Source of the DNA: CAVSIS01 sp963814875
GTDB taxonomy: Bacteria > Acidobacteriota > Thermoanaerobaculia > Thermoanaerobaculales > Sulfomarinibacteraceae
Assembly: GCA_963814875.1 (NCBI GenBank)
Contig: CAWFFJ010000021.1
Span: forward strand, 62,001-126,000
DNA length: 64,000 nucleotides
Reading direction: 5' to 3'
Shown: piece by piece, positions 36,037 through 46,977 of the stretch
How positions within the stretch are numbered: position 1 is the first letter of the stretch
Layout: every line of letters begins with the position of its first letter
Program-made: the position numbers and the translations under genes
The notes under the pieces: generated by a model
Databases searched by the model: none
What the model was told of the DNA's origin: nothing
The model's input: the letters and a program-made list of their open reading frames with translations, nothing else

Positions 36037-36709
36037 TGCCGCGGTGCTGCTGCTGGCCGTTGCGTCGGTGGCCGCAGCCGGCACCAAGAAGGTCGCCGTG
36101 GGTCTGCCGGTGAAGCCCGAGCTGCAGCTCGACGGCACCGAGAAGATCTTCCTCGGGCCGTTCCTGCTCGAGCCGGCGTCGGATCGATCCGTGGAGCCGG
36201 TGGACATCACCGCCGTGCGGGAGTTCTCGCGCTTCATGTACAAGCTGCTGCGGCGCTCGACCCGGCTCAACGTACTGCCCCTCGACCGCGACCTCCGGCC
36301 CCCGACCGACAACCCGTTGGAGCTGTGGAAGGACACCGAGTTCTTCAAGACGATCGGTGCAGAAACGGGGGCCGACTACATCGTCTCGGCGTCGCTCGAC
36401 GTGGAGGTCCTCGACCGGTCCGGGTTCACGACGGAGGAGTACGTCTCACCGGAGGACGGCAAGACGTACTACCGCCAGGTGCTGGTTGAGGAGACCGGCT
36501 TCAAGTTCAACATCTTGCTGATGATCTTCAACGGCCGGACGGGCGAGCTCGCGCACCGGGAGCAGATCTCCACCTTCAAGCAGCGGCCGGAGCGCAAGCT
36601 CAACCAGGTCACCGATTTGTTCTCCGAGGTCTACAACCTGGAGACCCGGCTGGCGGGGGTGTTTGTTCCCCGCATCGTGCCGGCGAAGCGCTACCTGTAC
36701 ACCAACTGA
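36017..36709 (+). CDS. Small secreted protein of unknown function
   Basis: 230 aa. Signal peptide MRSKTASAAVLLLAVASVAAAG; the rest is soluble. GADYIVSASLDVEVLDRSGF resembles the 'ADYVLxG' core of CsgG/lipoprotein-like proteins, but this is weak. ATG at 36017 is preceded by AAGGAGGGGG and overlaps the TPR lipoprotein gene by 20 nt; the next gene starts 44 nt later. The three genes therefore form an envelope operon. No function can be assigned with confidence. Confidence 0.65.
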   Translation: MRSKTASAAVLLLAVASVAAAGTKKVAVGLPVKPELQLDGTEKIFLGPFLLEPASDRSVEPVDITAVREFSRFMYKLLRRSTRLNVLPLDRDLRPPTDNPLELWKDTEFFKTIGAETGADYIVSASLDVEVLDRSGFTTEEYVSPEDGKTYYRQVLVEETGFKFNILLMIFNGRTGELAHREQISTFKQRPERKLNQVTDLFSEVYNLETRLAGVFVPRIVPAKRYLYTN

Positions 36710-36753
36710 GGGTGTCCCGCTGCGGGCCCGTAGCGGATGGAGAGGGGAAGAGG

Positions 36754-39618
36754 ATGAGACGGATCGTCACGAGCCTCGTGCTCCTGCTCGCGGTCGCCGC
36801 GCCGGCCGCTGCACAGCTGGGTGGCCAGAACAAGATCCGCTACGACACCTTCGAGTGGCAGATCTACAAGACGCCTCACTTCGAGATCAACTTCTACGAT
36901 CGGGAAGAACCGTCGCTGGAACGGGTCGCGTCGTTTTCGGAGAGCGCATACGACGAGCTCGCGCGCCGGCTCAACTTCCAGATATTGAAGCCGGTGACGA
37001 TGCTCTGCTACGCGACCCACGCCGAGTTCGAGCAGAACAACGTCATCGTCGGCTTCATCCCAGAGGGCGTCGGGGCGTTTGCTTCGCCGGTTCGCAACCG
37101 GATGGTGCTCCCCATCGACTTGCCGGACGAGCAGCTCCAAGCCCTCATCCAGCACGAGCTGACCCACATCTTCCAGTACGAGATCCTTTTCCAGGGCTGG
37201 CGTGGACGGTCACTTTTCCGCCGTCCTCCGACCTGGTTCATGGAGGGCATGGCATCGTACTTCGCCAACGACGAGGACGCCCGCGCCGAGGCCTACATGC
37301 GCGATGCCGCGATGGCGCAGCGCGTGCCGTCGGTGGCCTACCCCCTCGACGGCTACTTCGCCTACCGCTTCGGACACAAGGTGTTCCAGTTCATCGAGTC
37401 GGAGTGGGGCGAGGACGGTGTGCGCGACTTCGTGTTCGCCTTCCGCGGCGGTTTCGGGACCTCCGTCGAGGGACCGCTCAAGCGGACCTTCAACATGAGC
37501 GTCGACGAGTTCGACGGACGCTTCCGGGCGTGGCTGCGCAAGCTGTACCAGCCCTACGCCGACCGCGGTCTCCCGGAGGAGTTCGGACGCCGGTTCTACA
37601 CCGGCGAGCGCTCCGCCGAGGCCTCGCCCGCCGCTACCGCCTCGGGCGACCTGATCGCCGCCTTCTCGACCTACAAGCAGGACGTGGACGTGGTCCTTTT
37701 CGGCGTTCCCGACCGCAAGATCTACCGCAACCTGACCAAGGGGCTGACCACCAAGTACGAGTACCTGATCGCTCAGAACCTGACCGTGGGCGGCGAGGAG
37801 GGCGGTGGTGGCGACCTCTCGGTGTCACCGGACGGCAATCTGGTCGCGGTCTTCGCGCGCACCGAGCGCGGCCGTTCGCTGCTCTTGCTCGACGCGATCC
37901 GCGGCGGCATCGCGCGCATGATTCCGATACCGCTGCCGATCGACCAGCCGATGTCGCCGGCGTTCTCCCCGGACGGCGGCCGGATCGCCTTCAAGGCGAT
38001 CCGCAACGGGCAGTTCGACATCTTCGTGCTCAACCTCGCCGACGATTCCATCGTCAACCTGACCGACGATGTGATCGCGGACTCGGCGCCGGTCTTCTCG
38101 CCGGACGGCGCGTCGCTGATCTACACCGCGCAGCGAGGTGAGAACGGCAAGCTGATCCGGCTCTCGCTCGACAACCCGGCCGAGCGTGAGCAGCTCACCT
38201 TCGGCCCCGGTACGGACGAGGCCCCGTCGTTCTCCAAGGACGGCAAGCGGATCTACTTCGCCTCGGACCGCCAGGACAAGATTCTCGACATCTATTCCTA
38301 CGACACCGAGACCCGCCAGCTCACCCGGGTCACCCACGTCATCGGCGCAGCGGTCAACCCGATCCCGATCCCGACTTTGCTCGGGGAACGGGTGGTCTTC
38401 CAGGGGTTTGGCAGCGGCTCGTGGGACCTGTACGTTGCCGACCCGAACCAGGGGGAGCCGGTCGCGGTTGCGCCGCTTCCAACGTCCGAGCTGCAGCTCG
38501 ACGAGTTCGTACCTGCGGTCTCGATCCCGATCGACCTCGAGAACAACGTGGTCGAGCCGAAGCGGAAGTTCTACCTGGAGGACGTCGGTGCAATTGTGGG
38601 CATTGACCAAAACTCCGACCTGATCTCGAGCTCCTACCTGATGCTGAGCGATCAGTACGGCGACCGTCGAATGATGATTCAGCTCCAGACCATCCAGAGC
38701 TACTCGATCTTCGACGCGGCCTACATCAACCTCAACCGTCGTCTCGAGTGGGGGATCTCGGTCTTCGACCACCGCAGCTACTACCTCTCGAACTACAGCC
38801 CGGTCGAAGGGACGTTCCGCACGCGCGAGCAGGTCTTCCGCGAGACCGGCGCCTCGCTGCTCGGGTTCTACCCGCTGAACCGCTACTACCGGCTCGAGGG
38901 AACGGTCGGCTATGTCGATCGCAACATCGACGTTCCGGTGATCTTCGGGGGAGGAAGCGGCGTCTTCTACCAGCCGAACGGCTCTCAAGTACCCTTCGTA
39001 GACGCCGCGGTGGTTGGCGACACCACCATCTGGCGGCGCGACGGGCCGCACAAGGGAGCACGCTGGAAGCTGTCGGCGGGCTACGCCCCCGACATCGGCG
39101 GCGCGGGGACGCTTTACAACCAGTACAACTTCGAGGGCCGCGCCTACCTGCCCCTGACACGCCGATCCGAGATTGCGCTGCGCCTCTACACGGCCTACTC
39201 CGAGGGCTCCGCGCCGACCATCTACGCCTTCGGCGGACTCGACACCCTGCGCGGCTACACCATGCGCTCGATCGCCGGCAACCGGGTCGCGTTCACCAAC
39301 ATCGAGTGGCGGTTCCCGCTGATCGACAACCTCAGCCTGCCATTCCTCCAGCTGCGCAACGTGCGGGGGCGGCTGTGGACCGACATCGGCGCTGCCTGGT
39401 ACCAGATCGACGGGCGGAAGTTCAACTGGCAGGGCCAGCCCGGCTTCACGTTCAGGGACGAGGACGGCCGTCTGCAGGACGGCGTCGCATCCTACGGCTG
39501 GGGCTTCTCGCTCGACATTTTCGGCCTGCCGATGCACTGGGACTTCTCCAAGCTGTGGGACTTCAAGGACACCTACGGGGGGTGGCGGTCGGACTTCTGG
39601 ATCGGGTACCGCTTCTAA
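36754..39618 (+). CDS. Secreted fusion: gluzincin peptidase-like + TolB-type propeller + Omp85-like beta-barrel
   Basis: 954 aa. Signal peptide MRRIVTSLVLLLAVAAPAAA. Residues about 25-280 form a peptidase-like domain with H134-E-L-T-H138 and a downstream E164 (WFMEGMASYF), the zinc-ligand set of gluzincins. Residues about 300-600 have WD40/TolB-like blades (DLSVSPDGNLVAVFAR, PAFSPDGGRIAFKAIRNGQFDIFVL, PVFSPDGASLIYTAQ, PSFSKDGKRIYFASDRQDK). The C-terminal ~330 residues are strand-rich and end ...GYRF*, with GLDTLRGY (an Omp85/BamA-like barrel hallmark) and DIGAAWYQ. ATG at 36754 is chosen for the signal peptide. Probably an outer-membrane barrel displaying a periplasmic propeller and peptidase. 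Confidence 0.8.
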   Translation: MRRIVTSLVLLLAVAAPAAAQLGGQNKIRYDTFEWQIYKTPHFEINFYDREEPSLERVASFSESAYDELARRLNFQILKPVTMLCYATHAEFEQNNVIVGFIPEGVGAFASPVRNRMVLPIDLPDEQLQALIQHELTHIFQYEILFQGWRGRSLFRRPPTWFMEGMASYFANDEDARAEAYMRDAAMAQRVPSVAYPLDGYFAYRFGHKVFQFIESEWGEDGVRDFVFAFRGGFGTSVEGPLKRTFNMSVDEFDGRFRAWLRKLYQPYADRGLPEEFGRRFYTGERSAEASPAATASGDLIAAFSTYKQDVDVVLFGVPDRKIYRNLTKGLTTKYEYLIAQNLTVGGEEGGGGDLSVSPDGNLVAVFARTERGRSLLLLDAIRGGIARMIPIPLPIDQPMSPAFSPDGGRIAFKAIRNGQFDIFVLNLADDSIVNLTDDVIADSAPVFSPDGASLIYTAQRGENGKLIRLSLDNPAEREQLTFGPGTDEAPSFSKDGKRIYFASDRQDKILDIYSYDTETRQLTRVTHVIGAAVNPIPIPTLLGERVVFQGFGSGSWDLYVADPNQGEPVAVAPLPTSELQLDEFVPAVSIPIDLENNVVEPKRKFYLEDVGAIVGIDQNSDLISSSYLMLSDQYGDRRMMIQLQTIQSYSIFDAAYINLNRRLEWGISVFDHRSYYLSNYSPVEGTFRTREQVFRETGASLLGFYPLNRYYRLEGTVGYVDRNIDVPVIFGGGSGVFYQPNGSQVPFVDAAVVGDTTIWRRDGPHKGARWKLSAGYAPDIGGAGTLYNQYNFEGRAYLPLTRRSEIALRLYTAYSEGSAPTIYAFGGLDTLRGYTMRSIAGNRVAFTNIEWRFPLIDNLSLPFLQLRNVRGRLWTDIGAAWYQIDGRKFNWQGQPGFTFRDEDGRLQDGVASYGWGFSLDIFGLPMHWDFSKLWDFKDTYGGWRSDFWIGYRF

Positions 39619-39700
39619 CCCTTGGGACCCGCGGGCATCGGCCCCCCGCTGCTGCGGAACGCGCTGCGGGCCCTTCCGCGGCGCTTCGGCAGCGCCCCGA

Positions 39701-39730
39701 GTCCTCAACGTAGCTGGGCTACGCCTGCGG
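39701..39730 (+). repeat. GTAGC-loop palindromic repeat, copy A
   Basis: 30-nt unit with core GTAGCTGGGCTACG. It matches the unit at 39936-39965 on the other strand at 25 of 30 positions, and shares the 14-nt core with 62867-62895 (minus). Confidence 0.7.
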
Positions 39731-39807
39731 CTCGGGGCACTACCTCATCACCACGGCAGGACCCGCATCGCGTCCCTCGCGACGCGGCGGTCCGATGTCC
39801 GCGGGTC
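39722..39807 (+). repeat. 86-bp direct repeat, copy 1
   Basis: Identical to 40112-40197 (offset 390 nt). Begins CGCCTGCGGCTCGGGGCACT and ends GTCCGCGGGTC. Its first 9 nt overlap the GTAGC-loop repeat. Confidence 0.85.
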
Positions 39808-39935
39808 AGGAGCAAACGACAGGAGCGCCTCGGTTCGGGGCGCCATTTCCTCGCGCTGCGCCTTCACTTCTCGTCAGGTGGCGATGCGAGGGCCGCGGGG
39901 CGTTGTCGGATGTGGCTTTCTCGGTGTGTCAGCGC

Positions 39936-39965
39936 CCGCAGGTGTAGCAGCGCTACGTCGAGGAC
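39936..39965 (-). repeat. GTAGC-loop palindromic repeat, copy B
   Basis: On the minus strand GTCCTCGACGTAGCGCTGCT... matches copy A with differences mainly in the loop. Together with copy A it forms an inverted pair about 200 nt apart. Confidence 0.65.
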
Positions 39966-40111
39966 GCCGGCGCGCGGAAAAATCGGCAGATGCCTGCGCA
40001 GCGTGGTCCGCAGCCGCCATCCTGCGAGACGTACAGGCCTGCTCACAACCCTGCGGGGGCCTCGCGACGGAGCCTGCCTCGATCCGCGGGTCTGGGGGAG
40101 AGGGTGGGGAG

Positions 40112-40197
40112 CGCCTGCGGCTCGGGGCACTACCTCATCACCACGGCAGGACCCGCATCGCGTCCCTCGCGACGCGGCGGTCCGATGTCCGCGGGTC
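40112..40197 (+). repeat. 86-bp direct repeat, copy 2
   Basis: Perfect copy of 39722-39807. Confidence 0.85.
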
Positions 40198-40442
40198 TCG
40201 AGCAGAACGCGAGCAGGAGAGGAGGTCAGGCGGTCGGTTCGAAGCTCCTCACTCCTCACGCTTTACTCTTCACTCCGGAAGGGCGCCGATGTCGTCGATG
40301 GCGGGTATCCCGGTCATCCATCCCACGGCCGTGCCAGCCCCGCTCCGCGAGGCGGTCCCGGGCTCTTCAGGCTGCGAAGGTGCCGGTGCGGAAGCCTCAT
40401 ACCTTCGGGCGGTTCGCGTAGACTCGGAGACCGGAGGAACCG

Positions 40443-42412
40443 ATGAGAAGATCCTTCCTTGCCGTGCTGGTCGTGCTCGTGGCCTTCCCGGGCTTCGCAC
40501 AGATCCGGACCGAAAAGCCGCCGCTGCACGCGAAGCGGTGGTTGGCGATCACCGGCAAGCCGCTCTCAGCCACCGCCGGAGCGATGATCTTCCAGGAGGG
40601 CGGCAACGCCGTCGACGCGGCGGTGGCGATGATCGCAGCGGGCTGCACGATGTGGGACACGCTCGGGTGGGGCGGCGAGACCCAGGCGCTCATTTACAAC
40701 CCGAAGACCGGCAAGGTGATCGGCATCGATGCCCTGGGCGTTGCGCCCACCGGCGCAACCCCCGAGCTGTTCAGGAGCCAGGGGATGAGCTACCCGCCCG
40801 AGTACGGCCCGCTCGCGGCGGTGACGCCCGGCACGCCGGGCGGCATCCTGGTGATGCTCGCCGAGTACGGCAGGCTCTCGCTCGCGGAAGTGCTCCAACC
40901 GGCCATCGACATGGCCGACGGCTACCCGATCGAAGCCCAGGCCGCGAATACGATCGAGCGTCAGAAGGCGTGGATCCAGAAGTGGCCGTACTCCCGCGAC
41001 CTGTTCCTGGTCCACAGGACGGATCGCGAAGCCGGGAACGGCGCCGCGGCTGGCGCCGAGCAGAACGGCGGTGGGCCGACACCCGCGCACGACCGTGCCG
41101 CGGAAGGCGTCACCGGCACCCACCTCGAGGGGCCGGAGCCGGGCGAGATCTTCCGCCAGCCCGACCTCGCCGCCACGCTGCGCAAGCTCGTGGCCACCGA
41201 GCAGGCGGCGCTGAAGGCTGGCAAGTCCCGCAAGGAGGCGATCTACGCGGCCTATGACCGCTTCTACAAGGGCGACATCGCGGCGGAGATCGCGCGCAGT
41301 ACCCAGGAGCAGGGCGGCCTCATCACGACCCGCGATCTCGCGAGCTGGCAGGTGAAGATCGAGCAACCGGTCACCACCAGCTACCGCGGGATCGACGTCT
41401 ACAAGCTCACCGTCTGGACCCAAGGGCCGGCCATGCTCCAGGCGCTCAACATCCTCGAGGGCTTCGACCTCAGGTCCATGGGGTACAACTCCTCCCGCTA
41501 CATCAATACGGTCTACCAGGCGATGAGCCTGGCCTTCGCCGACCGCGACTTCTACTACGGCGATCCGTACGTCCCGCCCGAGGAACCGGTCGCGGGGCTC
41601 CTCTCGAAGGCGTACGCGGCCGAGCGGGCCAAGCTCATCGAACCTGCCCACGCCAACCCGGGTATCGCTCCGGGCGACCCTTACCCCTTCCAGGGCGGAG
41701 ACGAACCCGTTCAAAGGACTGCTCGCTGGCTGGAAGGCGGCGGCAGCCGAACCGCCCGACGCGCGCAACCGGGTGCTCGAGGCGTCGCTCGGCCCGGAGG
41801 ACCTCGCACGCTTTCGCGAGACATTCACCGCCGGCACAACCTCGGTGGAGGCCGCAGACTCCGAGGGCTGGGTGGTATCGGTCACGCCGAGCGGCGGGTG
41901 GATCCCGGCGGTGATCGCCGGCCGGACCGGCATCGGCCTGAGCCAGCGCATGCAGTCCTTCGTCCTTGACCCGGCGGAGAACCCCTACAACGTCGTCGAG
42001 CCGGGTCAGCGCCCGCGGGTCACGCTCACTCCCACGCCTCGCGCTCAAGGCAGGCAAGCCGTTCCTGTCGTTCGCGGTCCAGGGCGGCGACACCCAGGAC
42101 CAGAACCTCCTCCAGCTCTTCCTCGACGTCGTCGAGTTCGGGATGACGGTGCAGGAGGCGACCGAGGCGGCCAACTTCAACAGCTACCAGATGCACAGCT
42201 CGTTCGGCGCGCACGAGTCGATCCCCGGCAAGGTCCTGCTCAGGAACGACGTTCCGCCGTGGGTCGTGAGCGAGCTCCACGACATGGGCTACAGCATGGT
42301 CTTCGCCGACAGGACGTCGGGCCCGATCAACGCGATCCTGTTCGACAGCGAGCACGGCACCATGTGGGGCGGGTCGAGCAACTTCGGCGAGGACTACGGC
42401 ATCGGCTGGTGA
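40443..42412 (+). pseudogene. ggt: Gamma-glutamyltranspeptidase family protein, interrupted by two +1 frameshifts
   Basis: ATG at 40443 (GGAGGAAC upstream) begins a signal peptide MRRSFLAVLVVLVAFPGFA. The large subunit (MIFQEGGNAVDAAVAMIA, AVTPGTPGGI, ...) is in the first frame to about 41700. A +1 shift leads to NPFKGLLAGWKAAAA and the small-subunit start, with the nucleophile-type Thr at codon 41836 (AG-TTSVEAADSEG). A second +1 shift near 42037 leads to LALKAGKPFLSFAVQGGDTQDQ through to ...DYGIGW. Restored, the protein is about 655 aa, with an extra ~35-residue Gly/Ala-rich insert near residue 200. Periplasmic glutathione/gamma-glutamyl hydrolase role expected. The shifts look like single-base insertions. 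Confidence 0.78.
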
Positions 42413-42539
42413 CACGGCCTGATGGCCGCAGCTGCTGAGGCCCAACATGATGATCGAGGGGCACCGCCGGTGCCTGGCTTGAAAGAGTAGCGACAGCCTA
42501 TCGCGTTGAAGGAGCGTCGCATCGACACTCGCTCATTGA

Positions 42540-42545
42540 TATAGT
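42540..42545 (+). promoter_or_regulatory. Candidate -10 (TATAGT), possibly leaderless mRNA
   Basis: TATAGT ends 6 nt before the ATG at 42552, so a start site at +7 would make the RNB mRNA leaderless. No RBS precedes that ATG. No clear -35. Confidence 0.4.
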
Positions 42546-42551
42546 CGGGTG

Positions 42552-44030
42552 ATGACAAACAGCGACCACACCAACCGCGCCACGCTTCGCCGGATCGCGC
42601 ATCGTGCAATGCTCGACCGCGGCCTGGAGCCCGACTTTCCCCCAGCGGTGATGGCCGAGCTGGCGACGATGGGACCTCCGCCCGCGGCCGCGGCGCGGGA
42701 CCTGCGTCACTTGACCTGGGCCTCGATCGACAACGACGACTCGCGCGACCTCGACCAGCTCACCCTGGCGCAGACCCTGCCGGGCGGCGCGGTGAAGGTG
42801 CTGGTGGCAGTTGCGGATGTGGCCGCCCTGGTGGCACGGGGATCGGCCGTCGACGCTCATGCACAGACCAACACGACCTCGGTTTACACGGCGGCTGAGA
42901 TCTTTCCCATGCTGCCCGAGCGGTTGTCCACCGACCTCAGCTCGCTTGCCGACCGACAGGACCGACCGGCTGTCGTCGTCGAGATGATCGTCAGGGAGGA
43001 CGGCTCCCTGGATGGGACCGACCTCTACCAGGCGCTCGTCCACAACCACGCCAAGCTCTCCTACAACGGCGTCGCGGCCTGGCTGGACGGCACTGGACCG
43101 ATGCCGGAGGCAGTCGCAGCAGTCCCCGGCCTCGAGGCCAACCTGCGGCTCCAGGACTCGGTGGCGCAGCTGCTCAAGACGCTCCGGCACGAGCACGGTG
43201 CCCTCGACCTGCAAACTCTCGAGGCGCGGGCGGTGTTCGACGCAGACCAGATCCACGACCTTGCTGCCGAGGAGAAGAACCGCGCCAAGGAGCTCATCGA
43301 GGACTTCATGATCGCGGCCAACGGCGCCACCGCGCGCTTTCTGGAGGCCCGTGGCGTCCCTTCGTTGCGCCGTGTAGTGCGGAAACCGAAACGTTGGGAG
43401 CGGATCGTCGAGCTCGCCGCACAGGTTGGCGAGCGGCTCCCCGCCGCGCCCGATGCGCGTTCCCTGGCGCTCTACCTGGCGAGGCGTCAGGCCGCGGACC
43501 CGGTCGGCTTTCCCGACCTGTCGCTGGCCGTGGTCAAGCTGCTCGGGTCGGGAGAGTACGTTGTCGAGCTGCCGGGGCAGGAAGCGCCCGGTCACTTCGG
43601 CCTGGCGGTCAGGGACTACACCCACTCGACCGCGCCCAACCGCCGCTTCCCAGACCTGGTCACCCAGCGCCTGGTCAAGGCAGCGTTGGCCGGGGCGCCG
43701 CCTCCCTACAGCGCCGACGAGCTTGGCGCGCTCGCCACCCACTGCACTGTCCAGGAGGACGCCGCCAACAAGGTCGAGCGTCAGGTCGCCAAGTCCGCGG
43801 CGGCGCTGCTGCTTTCATCGCACGTCCGAGAGCGGTTCGACGCGATCGTCACTGGCGCCTCGGCCAAGGGCACGTGGGTTCGCATCTTCAAACCGCCCGC
43901 GGAAGGGAAGCTGGTCCATGGCTCATCCGGCCTTGACGTGGGCCAACGCGTTCAGGTGCAGCTCATCCGCACTGATGTGGAGCGCGGTTTCATCGACTTC
44001 AGGCGGGTGGGTAACCCGAGCCGCAGCTGA
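42552..44030 (+). CDS. RNB-domain exoribonuclease (RNase II/R family, short form)
   Basis: 492 aa. The RNB catalytic signature is at about residue 60 (ASIDNDDSRDLDQLTLAQ), where the clustered Asp bind Mg. DYTHSTAPNRRFPDLVTQRLVKAAL is the conserved C-terminal RNB block. Predicted 3'-5' hydrolytic RNase. It is shorter than RNase R (about 800 aa) and lacks the N-terminal cold-shock domains, keeping only an S1-like tail (DAIVTGASAKGTWVRIFKP). ATG at 42552 or GTG at 42549. Its 3' end overlaps the convergent gene by 32 nt. Confidence 0.88.
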   Translation: MTNSDHTNRATLRRIAHRAMLDRGLEPDFPPAVMAELATMGPPPAAAARDLRHLTWASIDNDDSRDLDQLTLAQTLPGGAVKVLVAVADVAALVARGSAVDAHAQTNTTSVYTAAEIFPMLPERLSTDLSSLADRQDRPAVVVEMIVREDGSLDGTDLYQALVHNHAKLSYNGVAAWLDGTGPMPEAVAAVPGLEANLRLQDSVAQLLKTLRHEHGALDLQTLEARAVFDADQIHDLAAEEKNRAKELIEDFMIAANGATARFLEARGVPSLRRVVRKPKRWERIVELAAQVGERLPAAPDARSLALYLARRQAADPVGFPDLSLAVVKLLGSGEYVVELPGQEAPGHFGLAVRDYTHSTAPNRRFPDLVTQRLVKAALAGAPPPYSADELGALATHCTVQEDAANKVERQVAKSAAALLLSSHVRERFDAIVTGASAKGTWVRIFKPPAEGKLVHGSSGLDVGQRVQVQLIRTDVERGFIDFRRVGNPSRS

Positions 44031-44961
44031 GCCGTGCACTGAGCTCGTGCGCCTCCTCCTCGGTGTCGATGTCCATCGCGATGGAGAGGTCGTCGACGAT
44101 CGGCACTACCGCCCTGCGCTCGGGAAACTGCTTGCGGTGCTGTCTCCTGACGAACAGGATGCGCAGCGCATCCTCGAGCCGGGAGCACGTGATCGTCCCT
44201 TTCCGAAGCTCGCCCGCCGCCGCAATCCCCGCACGGATGAGGGTCCAGGTGAGGGTCGGCGGACGAAAGCTCGAAAGGCTGCGCAGGTCTGCAGCAAGCA
44301 AGCCCAACACCAGCCTGCGCAACATCACGTTGCGACGGCGGTCGATCGGCTGGTTGCGGGTCGCGTACGCGATCTGGAAGATCTTGTAGGCGAGGTCGAG
44401 GGACAACGCGTCGGGGTCGATCACGACGAGGTGTCCCGGCAGTGCTTCCACCGCAGGCTCGCCCACTTGAGGCACGATCCGGTACCTCGGCTTCCAGGCC
44501 GATGCCCCCATGGCTCGATCATCCTGCTGGACCCGAACCATGGGCGCCCAGAGATCACACGGCGCGTGCTCAAAGTAGAGGGCCAGCAGGCGCTTGAGCG
44601 TTGCGACCTCGGGCACGACATCGCACGTCAAGAAGGCGACCGGCGACGCCGGGTGGTTTGGGCGGACTGTCTCCAGAGCGCTCTGGATGTTGTGCCCGAA
44701 CGGGCCGTCGGTGTCAACCAGAATCGCTGAGCCGACGAGATGGCGGTAGACACGCTCGGGTCCCGCGAGGTACACCGGGGCGAAGCAGCCGGAATTGCGG
44801 GCACGGTCAAGCACGACCTCGACCAGGGAAGTCCCCACGACCAAGATGTCGGCTCCCTTGTAGCCGGACAGCGGGTGTTGATTCCCCGACTCTCGAGGCA
44901 TCACCGGCGGAATGTGGTCAGTACCACCGAGCACGATCAATGGGAGTTGCTGCGGTTTCAT
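43999..44961 (-). CDS. Nucleotidyltransferase-like (GT-A/MobA-like) protein
   Basis: 320 aa. The N-terminus LPLIVLGGTDHIPPVMP...LSGYKGADILVVGTSLVEVVLDRAR, followed by AILVDTDGPFGHNIQSALETV and VAFLTCDVVPEVATL, has the layout of NTP-transferase/GT-A domains (a glycine loop, then a D-containing metal site). The canonical GGxGTR loop is not intact, so activity is uncertain. ATG at 44961 follows GAGGAAGG. It overlaps the 3' end of the RNB gene by 32 nt (convergent). C-terminal ~120 residues not recognised. Confidence 0.6.
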   Translation of the reverse strand: MKPQQLPLIVLGGTDHIPPVMPRESGNQHPLSGYKGADILVVGTSLVEVVLDRARNSGCFAPVYLAGPERVYRHLVGSAILVDTDGPFGHNIQSALETVRPNHPASPVAFLTCDVVPEVATLKRLLALYFEHAPCDLWAPMVRVQQDDRAMGASAWKPRYRIVPQVGEPAVEALPGHLVVIDPDALSLDLAYKIFQIAYATRNQPIDRRRNVMLRRLVLGLLAADLRSLSSFRPPTLTWTLIRAGIAAAGELRKGTITCSRLEDALRILFVRRQHRKQFPERRAVVPIVDDLSIAMDIDTEEEAHELSARLSCGSGYPPA

Positions 44962-45127
44962 CGCCTTCCTCGGCCAGCTCCGATGACCTGGTTGCGCGTG
45001 CCGGACCACTGATTCGAAACCAGCTTTCAGGCCGCTCGTTGTACTGAGCCTTCAGGTTCATGGTAGTGCACTCGCAGGTCCCGGAGCGAGGTGGGCGATC
45101 GTCAACCTCAACGCGGAGGCGTTTGTC

Positions 45128-45133
45128 TATACT
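45128..45133 (+). promoter_or_regulatory. Candidate -10 (TATACT), possible leaderless start
   Basis: TATACT ends 10 nt before the ABC-F ATG at 45144, the same geometry as at 12316-12332. No RBS is seen between them. Confidence 0.4.
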
Positions 45134-45143
45134 CTTCGCTTGC

Positions 45144-46976
<1,833 letters not shown>

Positions 46977-46977
46977 C

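Larger units (their letters stand above)
39619..40442. other. 824-nt non-coding, repeat-rich intergenic region
   Basis: No ORF here has credible codon pattern, RBS or homology. It contains an 86-bp direct repeat pair (39722-39807, 40112-40197) and an inverted pair of a GTAGC-loop palindrome (39701-39730 plus, 39936-39965 minus). The region from 40380 onward is the leader of the gamma-glutamyltranspeptidase gene. Confidence 0.7.

Noticed and set aside
39722..40197. Direct repeats as a CRISPR array
   Set aside because: Only two copies, 86 nt long with a 304-nt gap, and no cas genes in the window.
39619..40440. Several open frames in the repeat-rich gap
   Set aside because: They share the 86-bp direct repeat, have no RBS or recognisable protein features, and differ in frame across the repeat copies.
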